A stretch of 64,000 nucleotides of DNA from Cardiocondyla obscurior (Eukaryota; Arthropoda; Insecta; Hymenoptera; Formicidae). The notes beneath the pieces were generated by a model. The model made no database searches. It worked only from the letters and a program-made list of their open reading frames with translations, and was not told where the DNA came from. The translations under genes and the position numbers were made by a program. The stretch lies in the NCBI RefSeq assembly GCF_019399895.1, contig NC_091879.1, positions 2,232,001-2,296,000 on the forward strand, read 5' to 3'. Shown one piece after another: positions 1 through 13,682 of this stretch (the stretch's first letter is position 1; every line of letters starts with the position of its first letter).

Positions 1-644
1 TGCTCGGCGAAATGAGGGCGAGACATCGCGAGGAGGATTTCTTACGGGGTCTCCTCTTTGCGCGAAGACCGATTCGCGACGCGCCTCGCATCTCGCACTA
101 CTTTCGCGGCCGCGCCGCCGCGACGTTACGTGTCAGCGGCAGGGACGCTCATCATTCCATTAAAAGCAATATCGTAATAGCCGGCTCGGACGTCGCGCGG
201 TGCGCGATGATAAAACGATGCGGTGCGCGATTACCGCCTTGAACGCGTGAAAATAGCCGCGTTCGCTCCTTATTAATTATTCGACGATGCCCGACGATGG
301 ACGAGAAGCGGTCGGCGATTACGCGAAGGAAATCTATGCAGATGCGCGACCGTGAGTGTCACGGTCCCGATAAATTACTGCGTAGGAGAGTAAATGGCTC
401 TCCAGATAGTCTTCCCGGATTTAGAGAACGTCTCGTAGGTTGAAAAAGCTGCGCCTTCGGCGAAATTCGCGAAAAGTGCGTTCCGCGGCGAAGTACCTAG
501 CGGTTCGCGAGCAACCAGCGCGATGGTGAGGCGAGTGGCGGTCAAATCGGAATAACAAGAACGGCCGGGTGATCAATTAGATTCGTCATCGTACAATTGC
601 GATCGCGCAAGGTCAGCCTCCAACCTGATTAATTTAATTACACG

Positions 645-835
645 CTCGGCGCGCGGCTTCGCAGCGCGCAATGTACGCGGCTCGCTCGAACCGGCGATCT
701 TTTTATTTGTATAAGCAACGGGGTAATTTCGGGAAAAAGCGGGCGGGCTTCGAGGCGGATTTTCGCGCGTCGTCAGCGTGATAATGTCAGCCGCGGTGAT
801 AGCGATTAGGAACGGTATCGTGACCGGAGCCGGCG
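645..835. repeat. dispersed repeat, copy 1 (second copy at 6239)
   Basis: It matches 6239-6448 over about 190 bp at roughly 75-80% identity by eye. Shared landmarks are caatgtacg, ggctcgctcgaacc, tataagcaac, cgggcttcgag, gtcgtcagcgtgataatgtc and aggaacggtatc. Copy 1 lacks a ~20-base stretch present in copy 2. Confidence 0.8.
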
Positions 836-2997
836 AAAAGTGACAAAACGCCACGATTACCGGAAGGCCATCCCGCGGGAGTGCGCCGGGGATAGCTGAC
901 GACACGGCCGGGACCTCTTTGGAATTAACTACCGCAGTGAGGGCCGTTTCTCAACCTGACCGTAGCGGCCCCCGTACTCTTTAATATCAGTATTTTTTTC
1001 CTCGGGCGTGGACAACCGGGAAACTCCGTCCGAGACCCCCTTACCCCGCGGAGAAAGGCGCACCCTTTTAAGCCAAACTAAACGCGGACGGATAATGAAA
1101 TCTTATTCATCATTTAGCCCTGAAATAAGTCTTCCTAACGAAATTTTCTTCGACCCGGGCTTACAAAAACGTGGATAAATGTCGAGATAACGCGACGGGA
1201 CGGCGAAGTTACGCCTTCGTTACAAATCATTTGATACAGAAAGTTAATATTATAAACCCGGACTATGAATTATAAATAATCAACGCGTTTGCGCATTCGT
1301 GAGAAATTGTAAGCGTGCGTTCTAATAAAATAAATATTAACGCTCCGTTACGCAATATCTCGTATCGTGAAAACGACGACGGCGAACCCGAAGATAAATC
1401 GATTCCGAATCGCTGCCCTCGTGAAACTCGACACCGGGCGTCGTTTTTTCGGGAGGAAAGAGAAGACAGGACGGTGAAACCCGGCGAATTCGAAAATTCT
1501 AATCGCTCGGGGCTAATTCGCTTCGTTGACTTTTGATATTAATCGCTTACTGCTTTCGCAAAGAAACCGGTTCACATACTCATTGAAGTTCTAAAATATA
1601 CGCGCAGGGCCCTCGGTGCTTTAGAAAAGCGTCTCAAAGAGGGATCTTGTTACGGGAAGTTAAAAAGAAATCAGAGTTCGAGGAATGTTCGAAACTAATC
1701 GAAACTTTGCTCTTACGAGAGAGAACTCACGGCCGTGTCACATTAATATGTATCCCGCATGTTTTATTTTTTTTCTTTTTTTTTCCCCACCGAAATCCCA
1801 AATTTAAGCGAAAAAATTTCTTAAACGCGCCGCCAAAAACCTCGCGGATGAATTATTCAAGTTCCGCCAACCGACGGCGGGGCTTGTTAACATTTTAACG
1901 ACGTTCCGTATCGCGTCCCGCGATTATCGCCAATTTCCAGTTCCCGATTGTCGAACGACAACACGCGTTAGTCCCTTCCTCCTCAGCCATTATTCACAAG
2001 GATTTTAAACGTGAAGCGTACTTTGACGTCGCGAGACGCAATAGAGTCGAGTCGTGAATTTTGTTTTCTTTTCTTTTTTTTTCTTCTCTCACTTCTTCGC
2101 CGACGCGACGATTTATATGTTTTGATGTATCGCTTTAAATTGCATAGATGTGATCGCGTACCTACAAACGATTACTGGCACCGGCAGCGGAGCGATTCGT
2201 TTCGTGGGGCGCGATCGACGAGTGTTAATCCGTACGCGTCCGCTGCAAGCTCGCAATTACAGGCAGATTAATCACGATCACGCGCATGCGATCAGCAGCC
2301 CTGCAATTCGACTACCTTCTCGCCTGCCAGTCACTTTCGGCTGATGCAAATAATATAACGGAGCTAATTGATCGAAAATTTGAAATAACGTATGTTAAAA
2401 ACGGGGAAGTCTTTTGCTGCAAAAATTACGGCGATAATATGAAAATAGTCGCAATCGTATCGCCGTTTACTGGAAGCGGCTTTCACGTTCGCGGATACGA
2501 GGGCCGTTTCGCGGGATATCTGAGATAATTTACAATACGGGTCGTACTGCGGCGTGCTCTTTTAAACTGCTGCTCGCGGGCGCGGCGAGAAGCGAACAGT
2601 GCTTTCGTATCTGCCGGCCGATAAATTACTTTATTACGACTGACGGGAATTGGAGCGGGCGCGTAGGCCCGGCGAATCTCCTTCGTGTTGGATTCGTGGG
2701 TGGCTCTGCGGCTCCGCTAATGCATCGCGATACTTTTAAATTATCGCCGATTATTTTTTTTTCTGCTCGCGCTCCCCTATCTGAATGTCCACTATTGATC
2801 GCTTTCGATAAATTGCGACAAAAGTGCGGCCTCGTTGCGCAAATAACTTATCCAGATGCAATAACGCTCGTTTAATCGCGAGAATTTTATCGTTAACAAT
2901 TTTAATTGCCACATTTTAATAATTAAAGTACAAACAAAAGTAATGTCGTGTTATATTTTTTTTTTTATTTTTGAAGTAAGTCGCTTTTAGCAAAAAT
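836..2997. other. intronic stretch, nothing recognised
   Basis: Mixed GC-rich and AT-rich DNA with poly-T tracts (1766-1786, 2068-2082, 2957-2966). Short overlapping frames up to 86 codons show no known domain. Confidence 0.5.
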
Positions 2998-3569
2998 TAC
3001 CCGAGTGGAAATTGTTTCCCACCGTTATCTAATAATTAGCTGGCCAATTCGTGGTTCAACTCGTGGCTGTCTAGCACCGAGCCAGAAAAGCTAGATATCT
3101 AAACGTTTTTCGCCGCGTACTAGTATACTGCGCGTACTGACTTATCTAACGCGCGCTTGACTGCCAAATTCGCCGGTTCTCGTTGACCGCCGCGGTAGTA
3201 TGAGTACGTGCGTGTGTTTACATTGGCCGGCAGTCCTCGCGCACCAAGTTCGCAAAGTGTTGGACGCGCGGGCGGCGGGCGGCGAGAACTGGTTCGCCCG
3301 GCGAATTCGGCAGTCGAGCGAGCGTTGCGTATGGTCAGCTACACAACAGTAAACAAGTACGCGGCGAAAAACATTTAGACATCTATTTAGATACGCGGTA
3401 CGCGCTGAACAGTGACTAGACGACCGATACCAGACAGATTTTGTTTTTTTCTTTTTTAAATGACAACTTTATTTCTTGAAGACAGTCACCAGTTGAGAAA
3501 TATATTTATCTGCGCGATCTAACCACTAGCTGCAAAATCAGATTAGTTAAATAAATTTCCACTCGGGTA
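2998..3569. mobile_element. 572-bp element with terminal inverted repeats (non-autonomous DNA transposon candidate)
   Basis: The ends are TACCCGAGTGGAAATT at 2998 and its exact reverse complement ending at 3569. Similarity continues inward with gaps: TCAACTCGTGGCTGTC at 3056 pairs with the complement of 3481-3496 with two mismatches. If the outer TA is the target duplication, the repeat starts CCCGAGTGG. The interior is not AT-rich but carries a GC-rich block (about 3220-3400) and no transposase. Confidence 0.6.
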
Positions 3570-6238
3570 GTTATCTCTTTCCTGTTTTCTGTATAATTTT
3601 TATGAAATAAAATTATCGTCGCGACACGAGTGACCGTTAAAAATAAAATTACAAAACTGGCCGGCAAAACAAAATTATACATATGTTACGATTTTTTTTT
3701 TTCTTTTTTTATTGCATCCCATCTCATCGGGCTTATCGCGACTATTCCGTCATTTAGCGTGATAACCCTCCGACTGTTGCGGAATAGGCGAACAATAAAC
3801 ATTTTGTCGTTACGCCAATCAGGTGATAAGAGAGCAATAAAGCTCCCCCAAGTAACACTCTCGTGAGACCGGCGGCAATGACCTCATCAGATCTCGATTC
3901 ACACTTGAAAATCGTGCATTACCGCAGAAATTAAAATGCGAAACAAAAATCATATCTCCACGATACGTCATTTCTGCGGAATAGGGCATTAAATCAAATT
4001 GCGACGTATCGCGGTCTTTAAAAAAATTTTAAAATAATGCGTTTTATCTTCGAGGGAACGAATCGATCATTTAAATTGAGAATTTTCACATTCTTCTGGT
4101 GAAGTTTCAATATTACTTTCTTTCCTTAAATACGTGAAACTATTAATGGTCTTTATTATTATTGCAATATTATTACAAAGACAATGAGTTAAAAAAATGA
4201 GTTAAATGAGTTAAAAAAAAATTTATTTTAATCCCGACGTTTATTGGCTCTCTGCTTTCTCTCACGTCGTATTTCAAAACCCTCGCGAGGAAAATTCCTC
4301 AGGCTTGTCGGGCGATGAGACGCTCGTCGTCCCGGCATCAATTTAAATGTCATGTTCAATTCATAATCCTCCGGCCACGTCCGCGTTAGCCTAATTACCC
4401 AAAACGATGTACTTTGCCGGATGCGTTCCGGTGACGAAGGAAGTCTCCGTTATAAATCGGGGGAAATGGGAAATGCACGTTTGCGAGGATAATCTTATTT
4501 TTCTTTTTTTTTTAACTTGCGACAAAACGACGAAACCACCATTTAAAACGGTCCAAGTGTTCTCGCTTTCACGCCGCCGCGACGAGGCGCGAAGAATCTT
4601 CCGGGATGATTTTCGCGAAACATTATTCCGTCCTCGCGCACATCTAATAGTCTACAAAACGAACGCGACAAAGAAGAACCGGCCGCGAGGAACGATAGTC
4701 GACGCTGAAATTCCAGAAGGCCTATCTTCCCCGATGGGGTGACCCCACCCCGATTTAGGGTAGGACGACAGTGTTACAGGGATGCAAAAGGATTCGCCAA
4801 GGGCGTAGCTCATGTCTGATTTACTCCCGAAGAGAACAGCCGCTCCCGGCTAGGATTAATTTAACGGATTCCTGCGAGATTAAACCTGGCCGCTAATATT
4901 AATTCAACTCTCCAGAAGCTCTTTGTACTTTATTAAAAACGCGTACATCGGAGGCGACTGTGATGAAAGTCTTTGTTTAGTTCGACACGAAATTATTGCG
5001 CCGCCTTTTGTGATAATTTATTATCTTTTTTTTTTTCTTTTGTTAAAGTAATTAAAAGCAGCTGCTTTTCCGACGGTCGCGTTGCGCGACACGGCCAAAC
5101 GTCGCACTCGTCGGCAATTTATCACCGCTTCGCGTCGGGGTGAATTCTTCATACGCCGAGGGAACAATATGCTCTCGAGTTACGGAGAATTTTTCTCCAG
5201 GCACATATTGCGACGACTCTTATCGTTTCGCGTTAGGGGAATTCCATTCGCAGGCATTGTGCCCCGTTTTTTTTTTCCCATCTCCGCGACGCACAGTACG
5301 AGGCCCGGCCGATCAGGATTCATACTTATACGGTATTCGGCCGTTATATCGGTTTTATTGGGCACTCTGTTCGTCGGTTGTCGTCCGCTGGAACGACTAG
5401 GGTTATTTGATTAGATCCGATAGCTGATTTTCATAAGAATTGCGCGAATCGTAGACGCAGAGATCTCGTTACATTATCATTTAGAAGAAGTTTAACTCGA
5501 TGCGTTATTTATTTACCGTTATCTTCACCAAGGCATTAGGAAAAAAGCTTGCTGGCGTCTCGAGAAATATTCGTCGGGGGCAGACGAAGTTTCGAAAATT
5601 TTCGAGGGATTTATGCGGCTAATGGAATAGGCGGGGTGGCAACGTTTTCGTGACAATCGGTAAGGGCTGGGAGCGTTCACCGGGTGCATAATGAGGCCGC
5701 GGGAAACAAACAGCTCACGTCGAATTTCCGTTATTTGATATTTCGCATTTTCTCGACACGCGCCGCCGCCGCCTATCTCATTTCTAGTTACGTGGGCGAA
5801 CTTCGTGACTAATCAGTCTACGGGCCTCGTCAGCCGGCCGTTGACCCCCGCCGACGTGCATTTGCATTTCCAATTTTTGCGTCTATTGGCGAAACCAGAT
5901 ATCGAGTCCACCGCTGCTCGCCGGCTTCGAACGCCAAATGAGATCTACCTCTGTAAGAGAGAAACGCGACTCCCAAAGCCGCGTTTGTGTATATTACTTT
6001 ATTTTAATTGCGCGCACCGGGAAACAGGATCTAGAGAGAAATTGTGATCGGCGACTATATTATCTTTTTTTTACTGCATTCGTATATTCATAATCCGGCG
6101 ATTTTTTTTAATTTTTCTATATTACGAGCCTAGGCTAATGGAAGAAACTGCGAGGCGGCTTTTAAGATTCTCGACGTAACTCCGGACTTTCTCCCGGGAA
6201 ATCGCGATTGCGGATGGTGCTTGCCGAATCCGCGACGA
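3570..6238. other. intronic stretch, nothing recognised
   Basis: AT-rich DNA (3570-4260) passes into CpG-rich DNA with scattered T runs. The longest frames (about 110 codons at 4407 and 5082) have no family resemblance. Confidence 0.5.
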
Positions 6239-6448
6239 CTCGGCGCGCGGTCTCGGAAGCGCACAATGTACGGCGGCTCGCTCGAACCCGCGATCTTTTA
6301 TTTATATAAGCAACAGGTAACTTTGGAGGAAAGCGGACGGGCTTCGAGGTGTTCCTCGTCTCGCGCCGCGGATTTTCGCACGTCGTCAGCGTGATAATGT
6401 CGGCCGAGGTGATCGCGATAAGGAACGGTATCATGACCGAAGTCGGCG
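6239..6448. repeat. dispersed repeat, copy 2 (first copy at 645)
   Basis: This is the partner of 645-835, in the same orientation. On the minus strand both copies keep an open frame with the shared peptide ADIITLTT preceded by IPFLIAIT. The DNA identity is high there too, so this does not by itself prove a protein. No terminal inverted repeat or target duplication is evident. Confidence 0.8.
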
Positions 6449-9400
6449 ACCTTGTACGTGCCTTGCACGTACCTGCCGGAGCATGAGAGCGCGGTTGTAC
6501 GTGCAACGCGAAGGCAGTCCTTGGGAATTGCATCTAGAGGATGCGATCCGGTCGAGATCTTATTCTCCGCGCCGCGAGAAAAATTTAGTCTATAATTTTG
6601 TGACGCATTCATCCAGAAATACAACTCTGACTCGATCGTCTTTATCGTCGCGGTGGTTGGGCTATATAATATTAACTCGTTAGATATAAATAATTATTAA
6701 CGTTGAATTAATTGATAATTATAAATTGCCTCATCGATAATTTAATCGGTTTAAAATTCTAGAATTATTATATTATAGAAACGACCAAATTAAATAATAG
6801 GAGTAATAAAAATAAGATGGAAAGAAATGTGCAGCTGAGTGCCGCCGCGGTCAGCCGAACGGAGCTCGGTCGATTGTTGCGCAATGCGGAGACCGGCTCT
6901 CCTCGTTTTCTTGGCTTGCAAACAACTTATATAATACCGTATATTTATCCGGCGGCGCGGGTTTACTGCTCCACCGACACCGTTCGCCGCACGACGCGGC
7001 GCGCGTTGCGTCCGCTCGCGCCGGCGGAATACGCGCTTATTATACGCAGTTAGTGTCAGCATCTCATTAAGAAAAACGTCCGCGGCAGGGCCAAGGGAGA
7101 AGCTCCCCGTCGAACCGGAGGCACATGAACAGAAATAGGACAGGTTTCCAAGGCTGCGTTTATATGTATATAGAGTGCACGCACGCGTGCACACTCGTTC
7201 GCGACTATCGTAATCGTCGCAGTGCCTCTCTCCCGCTCTTCCCGTTCTTGCCGGAGGTCCAGGGCGACGCAGCCTTCGCGGAGGGCGACCTACGCGCGAC
7301 AAGAAAACAGACCGGCGGCGTTCATTCATGCCCTCTCGAACGCGCGTCGAGTTTTGTCGCGACGTCGCTCCTTCATTTCCCTCTCGCGCAAAAACGTATC
7401 GATTTCAACGACTGCAATTAAAACGACGCTTATGTAAAACGAATGGGAGGGAAAAAAGTCCTAGGTTATATCGTACCTCAACGTTTTATTTAAAAACCGA
7501 GATTAAATCTTCCCCACGAGTCCGGGAAAAATATTAAATTACCAATGCAATTTTCGATACAATGGCAATGTCAAATTCTTAAAAAGAGAAAAAAAGAGAA
7601 AAGAAAAAAACGTCATTTGTGCTTGTAATCGCATCCGCTTGCAACGGGGACGACATCTCCTGCAAAGAATCGCAAAGTAATAGCAGAAGTAAGCTGATAG
7701 GGGCGCGCGGGGAAAAGGGAAGCAACGAGTTTGGGGATTGACCCTGAACCCCGACCTCGAGGCCGAGAAACGCCCCAAGGATGCCTTAAAGACGACGGGG
7801 CGAGATGTTCCTCCCTCTAGCGCGCGCATTTCTTTTTGAAAAGGTGGAAGTTGCTCTTAATTAAATTCCATTCGAGGGGATACAATCTCTCGCTCCTCGT
7901 CGCGTCGTCAAATCCAACAGAGTTCTCGCGTTATTATCGGTCGCGCCTTTTTTTTCCCTTCCCTGCCCTCTCAAGTGAAACGTTCGGTTTAAGGCGTGTT
8001 CGGCGCACTTGTGGACGTGCCGATTTTTAAAGAAAAAGATATGCGCTGGCATTTTTCATACTTAACTCTTATTTCCAATATAATGACGTTGTTAGTGCAG
8101 CGGCGTGAAAATTATTGAGGCCGCAAGCAAATTTTCCGCACGAATTTTCTTTCTTCCGCACGATGTTCTCGTATCCTCCGTGACATATTCACCGCGTTTC
8201 GTGTTTTACGATTAAAAAATAAAGCGACTCAAGCGGGTTAAGTTTTCAATTATTTTTTTTGAACTCAGCGCACCGAGAACTTCCTTCGAGAAGAAAGACA
8301 AATGTTAATTACGGAGCTGTTCGCGATCGAGGAATTGTGAAAACCGTCAGGTCGATGGAGCCGACGTTAATTGGCCGACAAGAAAAGAAAAGAACAAAAG
8401 AAAAGAAAAAATAAAACACAGAAATGTGCGCGTCTCTCGTTTTCATTTCGCCGACGAGAAGGAGGAGGCTTTATAAAATATTAAACGCGCCGTGACGGCT
8501 GCATATTTCCCTCCCGGGTTGATTTTTGTCTCTCCGCAACCTTAAAAATAACCGCACTAAATATTGGGAGCTCGACGATTGTACGATCGCGACGGGTGTC
8601 GAGGGCCGTGACGAATGAGAAAAGGGCGAGTGCTTTGATTTTTACGCGATATATCTCGCATCTAGCGACGATCCCTCGAGGCTAAAGTTCGCTGACGCGG
8701 TCTGAAAATGAAGGGAACGCCATCCGAATGGGAATAGACACTTGCTTCTTCGCGACCACCTCTATTTTTATCTACCTGCATTATAACGCTTTCCAAAATA
8801 TCCCGCTTTTGTTTCGCTACGTAATTCGCGCGGGGGAATTTATGCTAGATTTATATCACTCCGCGAGCGCACCTCAATTACAGACCCTAATGTGGACTCG
8901 CGTTGTCTTTAAAATGCAAAGGCTGGCGCGCATTCGTTTTCTTTGAGGAAATTAAAGAGGGTGGCTGCAAAAGGACATGTGTCTCTCCTTGTTCCGCATC
9001 GCGGTTGGTCTCGTATCGAAGAGTGAAAGACGTTGCGCATAAATATCTTTGATGAAAAGAAAAAGAAGGAGAGCAAAAGCGAGAATAAAAAGAGAAAGAG
9101 AGCGAGCGTGTTTCCCCATGAACCATCGGATGGGATTACCATAATGGCCGCATCCTTCCCCTTTAGTTCGAGCATAATAGATCCTCCCGCGTTCACCTTG
9201 ATCCGCAAACGAGTCACGATCGTCGAAGCTCGGTAACCAGAACGATCCGAGAATCTGTAATTTCGACGGGGCGTATATATGACGACGCGATTTCAGCCCC
9301 GCGGCCGAGTGACGCTGCTTCTTCCGCGACAAATAAGGACCTTCTCGCGACCCTCGGAGACATGCATTATCCTCCATTCTTCTCCTATCGCGGAGACATC

Positions 9401-12400
9401 CTATCGCCGGGGAATATAATTAGCGGAATCACGTGCCCCGCGAGCGGAACCGGACGATACGTCGATAAACGAGCCGCCTCGTTGTGGCCTACGTCGCGCT
9501 GCACGAAGGGCAGAACGCCGAATTTTTCCAGACTCTGACCTACGCTCGATTGGGGCTCGCTCGCGATAACTTAAGTGGCTGGAGCCTAGCCGGTCGCGTT
9601 TCTTTAAATCTTCTCACAAAAAAAAAAAAAAAAAAGAAAATAATAATAACTGCAAAGTATTTAATTTTAGAAAAATTCTACATTAATTCGCTTCTTTTAA
9701 TCACTACTGTTTAGCTTGAAAAAAATAATTATATAGTATCGAAATACGAAATAAATATTTCAATATGTTTAACATAGTTTATTCTTATCGAAATTTACAA
9801 GTTTGCGAATACATGCATTTACAATTATCAAAAGCGATACATCGATTCAAGTTCCTCGAGCGCGGCTGGTTATTCGTAGCTGCTTTTTTTCGGTTTCGTT
9901 TTCGTTTCAAGCGGCTGGCTTCGGGCAAAGTGCACATGCACCAGAGATACAGCGGCGGGTTTAGGTCGCACACGCGCGAGTAGAACGGCGCGACCCGTTG
10001 GGGGCTCGTTTTGTGTGCGTTTGTGCGTGTACGCGGGATGGGCGAGTGTATGCACGAGCGATCGCCAGCGTTGGGGAAGAGGGAGAAGAAAGACGAAAGG
10101 GCCGCGGGAGGCGAGGAGGGCCGCCGCTTGTAACCTTGACCGTGGCCACCTTCTCAGGGCCACCGAGCGAGAAGCCTGGAACGCTCTAGCAGCTTCCAAG
10201 GCCAACAGCATGGAATCACGCCACCGCGATGCATTTAAAGAGGCAGAGAGCGGCCGGGATGCTGCTAAAAACCCGATATCGCCTTGCCCACACGGAGAAA
10301 ATTTTATACCGAGAATATCGCTACGGCGTCACGGTAGTCCGTGGATCTATCTTGAAATTATAAGTTCGAATGCTACGTTGAACAAATGACTTAGCCATAG
10401 TATTTTTAATCTCGTAATTCCACGATGCGGCCTTTCGCGTTGTAAAAACCTCGATCTTTCGCTACGCGGATCGTTAGGGGGTTTAAAATGTGCGAGCTCG
10501 AAAACATCTGGTGGGCTGTCGAATTAATTGGCGCCGTAAAACGCGCGGTTTACGCCGCGCGGCGACCCGATCTGACATTGTTGCGCAAACCCACGGGGCG
10601 TCATATACGGCTCGGCGCCGGCTGAGTTTTCGTAACCGAACACCAGCTCGATAGACAGTTGTGTGTATTGAGTGGCGGCCGCCGGTCGCGGGGACGGATT
10701 ACGTTTCTAGGAAGTGTCGCACACCGGACACCAAACGGCACGCTGTCGGAGGCGCGAGGAAGATCCTGAACGTATCACTTCGCGGAGCAACCTGCTCGTC
10801 GCTAGCTCCTTCCGCGCGCGCGATGACGACTTCGCCACGTCTGCGACCGGTTACTCAGCGTTTCCGCGAACTGCGCCGTTCGTTCGCGGTAATATCACGT
10901 TGCGATCGGGAGGCAAGTGCGCGGCACGCTGAAAATAGCAAGCGAGCGCCTAGCGATCGTCAAGCGAGGCGTGTGTGTGTGTGTGTCATCTCTATTTTTT
11001 TCCCCGCGCGCAGACGTTCGCGATAATGATGACTATTGACGAGCGACCAATCGGTGCCGCCGGGAAATCGCATGAACGGGACGTTTTGTTGTCGCCGCAT
11101 CGCCACGGGACACGTGACGCGTGTTTTGCACATTCGCGAAGTGCACGCGCGATTACGCAAACTCGTCACGTTTATCGGAAAGCGTCTCGACACAAGCCTG
11201 ACCTGTCTTAATGCACCGACTTAATTCAACCTAACGTCGGTCTGTCGATTGTTGCAAATTAATGAGCTCGATAAGCGAACTTCGAGCGATCGTAGCAACT
11301 TTGCGGAGACCGAATTTTCGACTCTTCCCTCGCCTCGCAACGTTAGATCGCGAATGATATCACCGCGAACCGTTTACAACGATAGGTGCATCAGAAAAAA
11401 TCGCGGTCTAACATGTCTAATAATTAATGTAATTAGAAAAAAAAATTATTTTAAAGTTGTAATTAATGAAATATTTTTTTTTATATATTTGTAGTATGTC
11501 GTGCCAGCTTTACAGACACTGATAATACGTTTCGTAATAATTTGTTAAATAATTACCGCCGTGTATTTCCTGCGAGCGTGTGTGTTGCGCGCCGAGAAAA
11601 ACACCGGGAGAAAAATTTACCGTGCAAAATTGTTGTGAAATAATATCTCGCGTTCCCTCTTTTTTTTCTCTCTTTTTATTGCGATACAACACGGTGAGCT
11701 TTTCTAGATTTTAGTATTATTAGACAGACGCACGGAAATACATTTTAATTACATACTCGATGTTGAGTCGCTGAACAGGAAAAGAACAGAACTACGTCGG
11801 AAGCAATATCGATTGCGCAGCCGACGGATGCATCTATCGCGCCCGAAGTGCGCATAACTTTGATTTTTCTAACGCGATTTGTATTCATGACGGTCTCATC
11901 GTCGGGCTTTCAATATGCAAGCGAGCCGCGGCGACGATAAAATTTCGCCTTCGCGAAAAACTACGCCGAAACGGTAGGAAACCGTTGCGAAAAAGCGGAA
12001 AGGAGGAAACGCCGCGAAGGAGAGGTGAGGACAAAAGAGAGAGGGCTCGGCTTGCAGTTCATGAATGTTAACGACGAGTGGGCGAGGCGTGTCCCCGCTC
12101 TCCCGCCCCCCTCAACCATTTCGGTTCATACATATTTGCATAAATTTGGCAAACAGCTCGTTACGAATGCGACGAGTGCCGCGCGCGAGAAGCGCGTGTG
12201 TTTGGGTCAACGTGTGAAGGCCGTTTGGCACCTCGCGAGTCCACGCACTGAATGGCAAATTTCCGACTTGCAATTATCTCGCCTCGTCACGGCGAGAAGA
12301 TCGACGGAGTTTACTAAAGGTTCGCGGAAAAAAAAAAAAAAAAAAGAAAAAGATCCAGGGCGACACCTCATGTCATTTGTCAACGGCTCTCGACTTTTGA

Positions 12401-13610
12401 CGATAAACGCGGGCTGCTAATTAAACTTAAAAATATTAAATTTTTTTAAATAGTACCAAATAATACCGAGAAATTCGTATTACAGGAATTATCGTATTAC
12501 AGGAACACGTATTATCAGGCATCAAATATAAACACTGAAAACACGCGAGCCGCCAGCTCGTATCCGTAGTTTCTGCGGGTTACATATGCCGCAAACGGGA
12601 GGCGCGGGGACGCCAGATAAAGAGATGAGCTACCGGAGGGAGGGAGGGAGAAACGTTTTCGCTATAATTAAATGTGGCTGGTAAAAGTTTCCCCTATTTT
12701 CCGAGGCGCGTACCGCAAATTGCATGCGAGAGGCCGGCGTGTATCGTGCACACGAGGAAAATGCGAGCCGCGCCTCCTCCCCCTTATCCCACCCCCTCCC
12801 CCTTATCGAGCAAAGCGAACACGACGTTAACAAACCAATTAGCAGTAAACCACCTCCGGGTCTGTAATAATTTACACACTCGTGCGCGGAATACACGCGT
12901 ACGAAATGCGTGAGACGAGGCGGCGGATCTTTCTCGTCTGGCTCTCCTCGTCCTCCTTAACTCTCGCCTTCGAGGAGCCCCGACGAAACCGTGCAGAGAC
13001 CGAGAGAAACGAAAGGACGGCGGGAAAGGGCGGCGGTAACCCGGGGGAGGAGGGGCGCGGGCGGCCGGAGATAACGGGATCGCGTAAATAAGGATCCGGG
13101 CGGGACGAACTCTGGCTGCTTGGCTGGCGTTTTAGGTCGGTGATTTAGCTGGCGGGTCGTCGCGGGGACGCGATACAAGCGAGCGTATTTGAAAGAACAT
13201 CTCCCGCCCTTTGTCGCAGCATCCGCAACGTGTCGCGGGGACGCGGGAAGGGACCTGAGAGGAAAAGAGAGCGCGATATTGAGATTTAACGGGAGCCCTG
13301 GAGTGGTTCCTGCGGGAGAACTTGGCCGTCGAAAGAGCTTTGGAATACACAACGCCGTTGCGAAAACCCTCACGGGAAAACGGAAGCGACATTCCCCGTC
13401 GCTCGCGAAATGTAACGCACCTCTGCGACAATTGTCAACGGCGACGACACGCGAATCTGCATGCGCCCGGGAATTATCCTTAACGTTCACGGCGCTCCTG
13501 ATACCGTTTTCACGGTAATTTAGCAATTCGACTCGACTCCGTCGATTAAGAGTCAGCGTATGTACTTTGAACGCCTCGCTGCGTCCCGAATGAATTTTAA
13601 CGAAGGTGCC
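6449..13610. other. intronic stretch with homopolymers and a GT run, no gene recognised
   Basis: Alternating CpG-rich and AT-rich blocks. A runs lie at 9618-9634 and 12330-12347, and a short GT microsatellite at 10971-10986. The 179-codon (7329-6790) and 189-codon (13526-12957) minus frames are Arg-rich, overlap frames on the other strand and resemble no protein I know. Confidence 0.5.
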
Positions 13611-13682
13611 TTCGGTATTAATTACTCTATTATGTTATGTTGAATAAAAGGAGATAGACGGTATTTTAAAATTAATACCGAA
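13611..13682. repeat. 72-bp stem-loop with perfect 13-bp inverted ends
   Basis: TTCGGTATTAATT (13611-13623) and its exact reverse complement (13670-13682) enclose 46 AT-rich bases. It could be the remnant of a miniature inverted-repeat element. Confidence 0.6.

Noticed and set aside
6260..6300. ggttcgagc (box-B-like) on the minus strand of the dispersed repeat, suggesting a tRNA-derived SINE
   Set aside because: The trailing CC of box B is missing and no box A lies at the usual spacing; the motif is part of a local palindrome.
12957..13526. 189-codon minus-strand open frame
   Set aside because: Low-information Arg/Pro/Ser composition and overlapping frames on the other strand; no family match.
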